Below are positions 5,779 to 11,633 of a stretch of 11,633 nucleotides of DNA, piece by piece. The notes under the pieces are model-generated. The model searched no databases. It saw only the letters and a program-made list of their open reading frames with translations, and was not told the DNA's origin. The DNA is taken from assembly GCA_009779335.1 (NCBI GenBank), contig WREM01000020.1, positions 1 to 11,633 of the forward strand. The letters run 5' to 3'. Position 1 is the stretch's first letter; each line of letters starts with the position of its first letter. The DNA is from Streptococcaceae bacterium (GTDB lineage Bacteria > Bacillota > Bacilli > Lactobacillales > Streptococcaceae). The translations under genes and the position numbers were made by a program.

Positions 5779-7474
5779 TCTACAAAATTTAGAAGCAAAA
5801 GAACTTGATATTTCTGAAATTAATTTTGAGGAAATGGAAGCAGGACTTCAAAAGGAACTGGAAGAAAAATTCTCTGAGTTAGATTTGTCAAAAGAAGACA
5901 GAGATAAAATTGGGAATCCAGATTCATTAGGGCAGACAATCCTAGATGAGGTGGTCAAACAATTTAGCAATCAAGTTGGGCTAGATTTAACAAGCGAAAC
6001 ATTAACTCAGGAATATGATAAAGCACATCCTAATGAAGCAGGTGGCTATAATAAGCAAATTGGCGATGATGTGATGAAGCGAAGTGAATATAAATCAGCA
6101 AATAAAGACATGAAGCAAAAGCAACAAGCAGGTACTTTAAGAGATGAATATACCGGAAAGAAGCTACAGCTTGGAAAAGACAAAGCTAATTTAGACCATG
6201 TTGTTCCTCGAAAAGAGATTTTTGAAAATAGAAGAAGAAAGCAAGCAGGGTTAGAAACAGCTGATTTAGCAAATAAATCAGAGAATCTAGCTGCTACAAA
6301 TGAATCGCTCAATAAGTCAAAGGGTGCAAAATCAAATTCTGAACAAATCAAATATTTGAAAGACAATGAGCAATCTATTCGTGCTAATGCAGAAAAAAGA
6401 AAAGAAAAGATAGATGCAGATAAGAAAATGTCGGATATGGATAAACGTCATGCAAAAGATTTAATTGACAAAAGGACAAAAGATAAGTTAGCAGCAAATG
6501 AAGATTTAATGAATAATGTATCTAAGAAAGCACAAACTGCTATAAATCAAGACATTAGAAATGGGACAATAAAAAATACAGCAAATAAAGCAAAAGAAAA
6601 TGCTCTGAAAGCAATGGCAACAGCTTCTTTACTCGATTTATTAAAAGAAGTTATACAAGGGCTGGTTCGATTTTTTAAATCAAAGGCAAAATCTTTCAAA
6701 AAGTTTTTGGATGAAATGAAAGAATCTATCAAATCATTTATGTCAAAAATAACAAATTACATTCGAGTAGGTACTTCTAATGTAATTGGAACAGTTACAA
6801 CTGAAATTATAGAATATGTATTTGCCCCAATCGTTAGTATGTTTGAACATTTTACAAGCATGCTGAAACAAGGAATTTCATCTTTTATGGAAGCAATTAA
6901 TTTCTTGACAGACAAAGAAAATAAAGATAAGCCTTTTGATGAAAAAATTGCACAAGTTGGAAAGATAGTAACTGTAGGATTGGTAGGAGCAGGCGGTATA
7001 TTGTTAGGGGAGGCGATTGAAAAGGCACTAATCCAGCCTTCTAACCCTTTAGCTGCTGTATTCAATACTAAAATTCATTTGCTTGGAACCATCGGAAATA
7101 TCACAGCATTATTTTTGGCTAGCCTCATTGCAGGAGTGCTTGGTGCGATTGTAATGAATTGGATTGATAAACAGATTGCTAATAGGCAGATAGCTGAAGC
7201 AAGCAAAAAAATAGATGATAAGCAAAACGAACTTTTGCAGCATCAGCAGGTAGAATCTGTCGTCTTTGATGCCCATTTAGACCATAGTAAAGCCAAATTT
7301 GAAGATGGATCAAATGAGCGTCGAAAATTTGCAGATGAAGAATCAATGAAAATTCTTGAAAATATTGAATCAAACTCAAAAAATTCAAAAAATAAGGCAG
7401 ATAACCAAGTTATCAGTGAACATAAAGGAAAAATGGATAAAATGTCTGCTGAACTTAAAAATTTAGGCTTTTAG
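5762..7474 (+). CDS. HNH nuclease with membrane-inserting C-terminal half
   Basis: Predicted nuclease of 570 residues. An acidic helical N-terminus (1-60) precedes an HNH/beta-beta-alpha-metal domain at about 128-191. It has EYTG (129-132), then LDHVVPRKE with D145 and H146, then NLAATNESLNKSKGAKS (175-191) with N184. The spacing resembles the Cas9 HNH triad (D-H...N), and the zinc-knuckle cysteines of other HNH proteins are absent. A long lysine-rich helical segment follows (about 195-385). Two hydrophobic stretches come next, one weak and Gly-rich (402-419) and one strong (444-465), then a charged helical tail. ATG 5762 is preferred because GAGGAAGAG lies just upstream; an in-frame TTG at 5750 would add four residues. 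It overlaps the preceding gene by 17 bases. Likely role: membrane-tethered DNA (or RNA) cleavage; the target is unknown. Confidence 0.85.
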   Translation: MPTENNLQNLEAKELDISEINFEEMEAGLQKELEEKFSELDLSKEDRDKIGNPDSLGQTILDEVVKQFSNQVGLDLTSETLTQEYDKAHPNEAGGYNKQIGDDVMKRSEYKSANKDMKQKQQAGTLRDEYTGKKLQLGKDKANLDHVVPRKEIFENRRRKQAGLETADLANKSENLAATNESLNKSKGAKSNSEQIKYLKDNEQSIRANAEKRKEKIDADKKMSDMDKRHAKDLIDKRTKDKLAANEDLMNNVSKKAQTAINQDIRNGTIKNTANKAKENALKAMATASLLDLLKEVIQGLVRFFKSKAKSFKKFLDEMKESIKSFMSKITNYIRVGTSNVIGTVTTEIIEYVFAPIVSMFEHFTSMLKQGISSFMEAINFLTDKENKDKPFDEKIAQVGKIVTVGLVGAGGILLGEAIEKALIQPSNPLAAVFNTKIHLLGTIGNITALFLASLIAGVLGAIVMNWIDKQIANRQIAEASKKIDDKQNELLQHQQVESVVFDAHLDHSKAKFEDGSNERRKFADEESMKILENIESNSKNSKNKADNQVISEHKGKMDKMSAELKNLGF

Positions 7475-7489
7475 AAAAGGAAATGTAAA

Positions 7490-8632
7490 ATGGAAAATAA
7501 AAATAATTATGAAATTATTGATGATTGGGCTTATGCTGAAGAGGGAATGTGCTTTACAAAAGGAAAAGGCTCAACTTATCATAGAGGGGTATTAAACCCT
7601 GATTCTTTTGACTATATAACCATGGAGGAAGCTGAGAAACAAGGAGGGAAACCTAGTCAAAAATCAAGTAATATAACAAAGGAATTTGCTCCCAAAAAAT
7701 CAGATGAGTCAGATAAAACTCTTCCCTCTACTGACAAATTTGAGGAAAAGAAAAAAGAATTGATGAAGTTCGCAAAATCAGGCAATTCAAATGTACAGCT
7801 TGAAGGTGTTTCCGTTGCTAAACAAGTTCATGAATTTGTTACATTAGATTGGCTTAGTGCAATTTCAAACCAAGGTCATAAAGTAACCGGTAAAGAGTTC
7901 AATGAGAGTATTGAAAAAATCAGAGACGAGTTTATAAAACAAAATAAAGTAATAAAGAAGACAAAGAAAGAATTTATCACGATTTACGATACCTTTGAAG
8001 CTTTAGATACAGATTATTTGAGACGTATTATGGTAAACCTTAAGGCTGCAGAAGATGCAAGTAATACAGCCTTGGAAGCAAGCGAACAAGCCAAAGATGG
8101 GCTCGTTAAGATTGAAACCACACAAGATGATGTGAAGCAGCTTATTGAGCAAAATCAAGAAGAAATTCGAGTGCTGAAAGCTCACCAAGATAAAATTACT
8201 GAATTTGAAAATCATTCAAAAGCCAAAGAAAAAGCTATTGAGAAACATCTTGAAGAAATCCTAACTATATCTAAATCAATGAGTGAAACAGCTGAAGCCA
8301 AAGAAAAAGCTATTGAGAAACATCTTGAAGAAATCCTAACTAGATCTAAATCAATGAGTGAAACAGCTGACAATATTCAAACCCCTATACATCAATTAAT
8401 TGATTCAATTTCTAGTATTTACGATACGACTGATGCTAATAAGAAGGAATTAGAAGAGCAAATTATAGAAACAAAAGCATACGTCAAAGAAGAAAGGGAT
8501 ATTGCAATAGTATTACTAGATAGTCGTGAACGTCTATTGAATAAAAAAATTAGGACACTATCTATTTTTGCGATTATTACCTTTGTGCTTTTAGTTATTA
8601 TGTTTGTTTTAATTATGACAGGTATACTATAA
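7490..8632 (+). CDS. Tail-anchored coiled-coil protein of the HNH/AAA+ operon
   Basis: A 380-residue protein of unknown family. It has a small N-terminal region with several aromatics (about 7-45; WAYAEEGMCFTKGKGSTYHR), a Ser/Lys-rich linker, a helical segment, then a long coiled coil from about 140 to 350. The chain ends with a single hydrophobic helix (about 357-378; IFAIITFVLLVIMFVLIM), so the bulk should face the cytoplasm from a C-terminal membrane anchor. Residues 245-269 and 270-294 are a tandem 25-residue duplication. The Shine-Dalgarno AAAAGGA lies just after the HNH stop codon (15-base gap). Its TAA shares one base with the ATG of the AAA+ gene. A scaffold, sensor or membrane recruiter for the HNH protein or the ATPase is plausible, but inferred. 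Confidence 0.85.
   Translation: MENKNNYEIIDDWAYAEEGMCFTKGKGSTYHRGVLNPDSFDYITMEEAEKQGGKPSQKSSNITKEFAPKKSDESDKTLPSTDKFEEKKKELMKFAKSGNSNVQLEGVSVAKQVHEFVTLDWLSAISNQGHKVTGKEFNESIEKIRDEFIKQNKVIKKTKKEFITIYDTFEALDTDYLRRIMVNLKAAEDASNTALEASEQAKDGLVKIETTQDDVKQLIEQNQEEIRVLKAHQDKITEFENHSKAKEKAIEKHLEEILTISKSMSETAEAKEKAIEKHLEEILTRSKSMSETADNIQTPIHQLIDSISSIYDTTDANKKELEEQIIETKAYVKEERDIAIVLLDSRERLLNKKIRTLSIFAIITFVLLVIMFVLIMTGIL
8220..8369 (+). repeat. 75-bp in-frame tandem duplication
   Basis: Copies at 8220-8294 and 8295-8369 differ at a single base (T at 8268, G at 8343), which changes Ile to Arg. The duplication keeps the reading frame and adds 25 residues, starting AKEKAIEKHLEEIL, to the coiled coil of the tail-anchored protein. 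The near identity points to a recent event or a copy number that still varies. Confidence 0.93.
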
Positions 8633-9729
8633 TGATTGCTGAAAAATATCAAAATGAATTTCTGAAACAAGTCAAAAGAATAGACATTCTTCTAGCTAAT
8701 GATTCAGAATTTGAAAAGTTAGCAAATGAAATAATAGAGGCAAAAAGTGAACGTGCAATATTAGAATTTTGGAAAAAAATTTCTGACAGTCCACTACCCG
8801 ATACCAAGAAAAAAGATGCGAGAGACTCACTTTACTCCTATTTGGGTGTTGAGAAATTTGAGAGAATATTTGAAAGTTTTCGGAAGCAATCGAATATCCC
8901 ATTACCCGAACTTCTGGGTCAGCTGAATGATCTGGTGGGACTAAAAAACGTTAAGCAACAAGTTTCAGACTTGATAAGTTTTGCCAAGATTCAAAAATTA
9001 AGAGAAGATAATGGACTGAAAAAATCAAGAGAGACTTTACACATGGCTTTCTTAGGAAACCCCGGGACAGCGAAAACTACAGTTGCACGGATTGTAGGAC
9101 GGATGTATAAATCTATGGGATTGCTTAGCAAAGGTCATTTTATTGAAGCGAGTAGAGCAGATTTAATTGCTGAATATCAAGGACAGACTGCGATTAAGGT
9201 CAAAAAGCTGATTCAGCGTGCTAAGGGAGGTGTTCTCTTTATTGATGAAGCCTATAGTATCACTGAAAATGAGAATACCGACAGCTATGGTAGAGAAAGT
9301 TTAACGGAATTAACCAAAGCACTCGAAGACTATAGAGATGATTTAGTCGTCATTGTTGCAGGATATTCAAATTTGATGAAAAAATTCTTTGAATCAAACC
9401 CGGGACTAAAATCAAGATTTAATACCTTTATACAATTTGAAGACTATTCCTTAGATGAGTTGATTAAAATTTTCAAATATGATTGTGAAAAATATGAATA
9501 TAATGTAAGTGAAGAAATACTTTCAAAAGCTAAAGAATATATAGAGCATGAGTTGAATGAGAAAGACGAGAATTTCTCTAATGGGCGTATGATAAGGAAT
9601 CTTTTTGATGATGTGATTATGAGACAGTCTAAAAGACTGACTGCTCTAACCTCTGAAATAAGTAAAGAGCAACTCTCTCAAATAACAGAATCAGATATTC
9701 CTTTAGTTTTAGAAGATAATCAAGATTAA
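8632..9729 (+). CDS. CbbX/SpoVK-type AAA+ ATPase
   Basis: A 365-residue ATPase with a helical N-terminal region (1-95) and a CbxX/CfqX-type AAA+ module. Seen: the lead-in LNDLVGLKNVKQQV, Walker A GNPGTAKTT (142-150, K148), an EYQGQTAIKVKKLI segment resembling the CbbX pore region, Walker B VLFIDEA (D205, E206), a sensor-1 region ending in VAGYSNLMKKFF, an arginine finger in NPGLKSRF (R262), and sensor 2 NGRMIRN (317-323). Walker A has Ala147 where the classical loop has Gly. All other active residues are present, so it should hydrolyse ATP and form hexamers. It overlaps the coiled-coil gene by one base and is last in the operon. Family members remodel partner proteins (CbbX on Rubisco; EccA in type VII secretion); here the likely clients are the operon's own products. 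Confidence 0.92.
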   Translation: MIAEKYQNEFLKQVKRIDILLANDSEFEKLANEIIEAKSERAILEFWKKISDSPLPDTKKKDARDSLYSYLGVEKFERIFESFRKQSNIPLPELLGQLNDLVGLKNVKQQVSDLISFAKIQKLREDNGLKKSRETLHMAFLGNPGTAKTTVARIVGRMYKSMGLLSKGHFIEASRADLIAEYQGQTAIKVKKLIQRAKGGVLFIDEAYSITENENTDSYGRESLTELTKALEDYRDDLVVIVAGYSNLMKKFFESNPGLKSRFNTFIQFEDYSLDELIKIFKYDCEKYEYNVSEEILSKAKEYIEHELNEKDENFSNGRMIRNLFDDVIMRQSKRLTALTSEISKEQLSQITESDIPLVLEDNQD

Positions 9730-9750
9730 AGGCATTTATATGTCTTTTTT
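9728..9750 (+). terminator. Terminator of the HNH/AAA+ operon
   Basis: AAAGGCAT (9728-9735) pairs with ATGTCTTT through one G-U pair, with a TTAT loop and a run of six T ending at 9750. It overlaps the stop codon of the AAA+ gene. It defines the 3' end of the four-gene unit. Confidence 0.7.
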
Positions 9751-9868
9751 ACTCTCAACTTCTACTATCACTATCAAATAACCTACTTCCATGCTATAAA
9801 ATTGCTTTGAACTTAGCATGAAAGGAGCTAAAATTAAAAATATTTTACTCATATAAGGTTCTATATAG

Positions 9869-9874
9869 TATAAT
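9869..9874 (+). promoter_or_regulatory. -10 box of the TDT transporter gene
   Basis: A perfect TATAAT whose last bases overlap the first possible ATG (9873). The -35 is unclear. The predicted transcription start falls at about 9881-9882, on the second in-frame ATG. The rest of the 120-base spacer after the terminator holds only a weak 7-bp inverted repeat (CATGCTA 9790-9796, TAGCATG 9814-9820). Confidence 0.5.
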
Positions 9875-9881
9875 GGAGCTT

Positions 9882-10832
9882 ATGACTAAGAGAAACGGAA
9901 TCTCAATTCCTAAAACCATGAAAAAAATGATTCAAAACTTACCCATGCCGTTTTGTGGGCTCATGCTTGCAAGCACAGCAACGGGTAATTTACTAGAAAC
10001 ATACTCTCCTGTCCTGCATGGGGTATTCGGGGGGATTGCCTTTCTTTTCATGATTATGATTTTACTGAAAATCATTCTTTTTCCTCAGATATTTTGGAGA
10101 GAAATGCGAGATCCTGTATTATTCAGTGTTTTTGGTGCCTTTACTATGGCTATGTTCTTCATCTCTGCTTATCTTAAAGAGCTTATCGGGCAGTCTGCCA
10201 TTATTTTATGGTATTTCAATGCCTTTATTTATGTCATCTATATCATTTACTTCACGGTCAAATTTGTGCTTAAAATCAATATTAAAGATGTCTATACGGG
10301 TTATTTGATTGTCTATGTGGGGATTATCGCCCTGTCAAATACAGCTCAGGTCTTTCATCAGGAAACATTGGGGCAACTTGTCTTTTGGCTTGGTGTGGCT
10401 TTTCTCACTCCCAACTTGCTATTACTAGCCTATCGATATGTCAAATACCCTAATATCAAGAAAGGTCTGCAACCTCTTTTTGGGGTCTATGCGGCACCGT
10501 TTGCTCTCTGTCTGGTTGGTTACATGAAGAGCTTTCCTGATAAGTCACATACCATGATTATGATATTGCTTGCACTTTCTCTTATGTTTTATCTTCTAGC
10601 CTTGACTCGGATAATCTCTATTTTTACCAGAGAATTTTACCCGTCATTTGCCTCTTATACGTTCCCTTTTGTCAATTCAGCCATCGCATTAAAACTCGTC
10701 ATTGCCTACTATGATTGGACAGGAATCATCATATTAGTCAATAACCTGCAGATAATTCTCGCTGTCTTTCTGGTTCTATATGTCATGACACGCTACTTTA
10801 TCTATTTTATCAACTTGAGAGAAGTGGTATAA
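9882..10832 (+). CDS. TDT/SLAC1-family membrane transporter
   Basis: An integral membrane protein of 316 residues with about ten hydrophobic helices, matching the tellurite-resistance/dicarboxylate transporter (TDT, TehA/SLAC1-like) family. Family hallmarks seen: an N-terminal LPMPFCGLMLASTATGN segment, repeated helix pairs with short basic loops, and a SYTFPFVNSAIALK segment near the ninth helix. Relatives conduct or move small anions or dicarboxylic acids; the substrate here cannot be told. The ATG at 9882 is chosen because the TATAAT box covers an earlier in-frame ATG (9873), which would add three residues. A GGAG lies only three bases before 9882, too close for a normal Shine-Dalgarno, so a leaderless start is favoured. 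The promoter of the next gene overlaps its stop codon. Confidence 0.85.
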   Translation: MTKRNGISIPKTMKKMIQNLPMPFCGLMLASTATGNLLETYSPVLHGVFGGIAFLFMIMILLKIILFPQIFWREMRDPVLFSVFGAFTMAMFFISAYLKELIGQSAIILWYFNAFIYVIYIIYFTVKFVLKINIKDVYTGYLIVYVGIIALSNTAQVFHQETLGQLVFWLGVAFLTPNLLLLAYRYVKYPNIKKGLQPLFGVYAAPFALCLVGYMKSFPDKSHTMIMILLALSLMFYLLALTRIISIFTREFYPSFASYTFPFVNSAIALKLVIAYYDWTGIIILVNNLQIILAVFLVLYVMTRYFIYFINLREVV

Positions 10833-10833
10833 T
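10825..10833 (+). promoter_or_regulatory. Extended -10 promoter of the 149-aa membrane protein gene
   Basis: TGGTATAAT overlaps the last codons of the transporter gene and lies 24 bases before the next ATG. It allows independent transcription of that gene. Confidence 0.55.
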
Positions 10834-10857
10834 GAGTAGAAGAAAAGGAGAAGTAAT

Positions 10858-11307
10858 ATGAATGAATTTGACTTAGAAGATTTTAAGAAGAAGAAAGAAG
10901 CATATAGTTTATACCGTTGGAACAGCTGGTTGGGTGGGATAGCCATTGCTATTGTTGTTATGTCCATCATGCAGATGTTCGGTATCTCTATGAGCGGGGT
11001 ATTTGGTGTATTGGTATTAGTTTCAGCCATCATGGCAAATATCAAGAATGCTAAGGCTAAATTATCTATTCTTCCATCTGTCATCATTTATATTGCTTTT
11101 GCTGTTAATATCACAGCAGTAATCTTAGTGAATAATAAGATTTCCGGGCTGATTCCATTGCTACTCGTCCTACTTACATTAGTCCTGTTTATTGTTGCAG
11201 GTATATTGGCACTCATGACTACCTTAAAGCTCAGAAGAGCTAATCCTACTGTAGATACTGACTATTTCCAAGCACGTAGAGCAAAGAAAGAATATGAGAA
11301 GAAGTGA
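10858..11307 (+). CDS. Small four-helix membrane protein, function unknown
   Basis: A 149-residue protein with a charged N-terminus, four hydrophobic helices (about 24-42, 45-62, 71-91 and 97-119) and a basic cytoplasmic tail (RRANPTVDTDYFQARRAKKE). I do not recognise a family beyond 'hypothetical membrane protein'. The ATG is supported by the Shine-Dalgarno AAAAGGAG at 10843-10850. It lies 25 bases after the transporter and could be co-transcribed with it or expressed from its own extended -10 promoter. No terminator is visible before the toxin gene. Confidence 0.8.
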   Translation: MNEFDLEDFKKKKEAYSLYRWNSWLGGIAIAIVVMSIMQMFGISMSGVFGVLVLVSAIMANIKNAKAKLSILPSVIIYIAFAVNITAVILVNNKISGLIPLLLVLLTLVLFIVAGILALMTTLKLRRANPTVDTDYFQARRAKKEYEKK

Positions 11308-11341
11308 TGAAAGAGACAAAGAAAAACATGAAGAGTAAAAG

Positions 11342-11370
11342 TTGACAGATGATAACTAATTTGTTATCAT
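11342..11370 (+). promoter_or_regulatory. Promoter with embedded operator for the HigB-like toxin gene
   Basis: A perfect -35 TTGACA (11342-11347), a 17-base spacer and a -10 TATCAT (11365-11370). A perfect 8-bp inverted repeat, ATGATAAC (11349-11356) against GTTATCAT (11363-11370), fills the spacer and covers the -10. This is a typical place for autorepression by an antitoxin or toxin-antitoxin complex. The ATG follows 6 bases after the -10, again suggesting a leaderless message. Confidence 0.7.
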
Positions 11371-11376
11371 ATAAAT

Positions 11377-11633
11377 ATGGAAGTATTCGGAAGTTCGAAA
11401 AAATTAGACAAAGTTCTCAATGATGATAAACTTATCATTAAGAATTACGGTAAACAGATAGGAATAAAGATAATTCAACGGAGAGAAGAATTGCTAGAAG
11501 CCACTGATTTAACTGAAATTTCAACTGTCCCACCTCCACGACTACATGGACTTCACGGAGATAAAGAGGGACAGTTTGCAGTAGACATAAGCAAGAATTT
11601 CAGAATCACATTTGAAGCTTATGATTCAGACGA
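11377..11633 (+). CDS. HigB/RelE-like toxin, 3' end outside the window
   Basis: Open to the window edge: 85 codons plus two bases. The protein starts MEVFGSSKKLDKVL and has PPPRLHGLHGDKEGQFAVDI (52-71) followed by SKNFRITFEAYDSD. This matches the C-terminal half of HigB-type toxins of the RelE/ParE superfamily (pattern L..L.GDR.GQ(Y/F)....N..(W/F)RI.F), which cut mRNA on the ribosome. Little is missing, as such toxins are near 90-110 residues. A HigA-like HTH antitoxin is expected just downstream but cannot be seen. There is no Shine-Dalgarno; the promoter spacing suggests a leaderless start. Autoregulation is likely through the inverted repeat in its promoter. Confidence 0.8.
   Translation, partial: MEVFGSSKKLDKVLNDDKLIIKNYGKQIGIKIIQRREELLEATDLTEISTVPPPRLHGLHGDKEGQFAVDISKNFRITFEAYDSD

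Noticed and set aside
6143..6334. Relation of the HNH domain to a Cas9 gene
   Set aside because: Only the catalytic spacing is similar. There is no RuvC domain, bridge helix or CRISPR array in the window.
8220..8369. CRISPR-like repeat pair
   Set aside because: There are only two adjacent copies with no spacer, in frame within a coding gene; it is a tandem duplication.
8632..9729. Type VII secretion ATPase EccA
   Set aside because: The AAA+ family is related, but no EssC, EsxA or WXG100 genes are nearby and the neighbours are nuclease and coiled-coil genes.

Overview
The window looks like chromosomal DNA of a low-GC Gram-positive coccus, most likely a Streptococcus. It opens with the class I heat-shock cluster hrcA-grpE-dnaK, whose proteins are of streptococcal type (DnaK of 606 residues ending in EEVDDK). 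An S. suis-like species is possible, but I cannot fix the species by eye.

Layout. Positions 4-3600 carry hrcA, grpE and dnaK in that order, on the + strand. A nested palindromic element lies between grpE and dnaK, and a strong terminator follows dnaK. From there to about 5110 there is a small regulatory module: a WYL-domain transcription regulator, a 39-bp near-perfect palindrome over its stop codon, a small zinc-ribbon-like protein and a 35-residue peptide ORF. Positions 5175-9750 hold a self-contained, visibly more A+T-rich operon with its own extended -10 promoter, a two-hairpin leader, four tightly packed genes and a terminator. The genes encode (i) an unrecognised 171-aa protein, (ii) an HNH nuclease with a membrane-inserting C-terminal half, (iii) a long coiled-coil protein with a C-terminal membrane anchor and an internal 25-residue tandem duplication, and (iv) a CbbX/SpoVK-type AAA+ ATPase. 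Positions 9882-11307 hold a TDT/SLAC1-type transporter and a small four-helix membrane protein. The window ends inside a HigB/RelE-like toxin gene, whose antitoxin would lie beyond the edge. All genes are on the + strand, and dnaJ is not in the window.

How the parts may work together. The heat-shock genes are housekeeping. Everything after dnaK looks accessory. The most interesting piece is the four-gene operon: a DNA-cutting domain tied to the membrane, a membrane-anchored coiled-coil partner and an AAA+ remodeller, encoded with overlapping or nearly touching genes. That architecture fits a membrane-associated conflict system (anti-phage, anti-plasmid or a regulated toxin), but this is inference, and I cannot match it to a named system. 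The nearby WYL regulator (a family that often controls defence loci) and the HigB-like toxin add to the impression of a defence/variable island inserted beside a conserved chaperone cluster. Three genes (WYL regulator, transporter, toxin) have a -10 box placed so that transcription should start at the A of the ATG, suggesting leaderless mRNAs.
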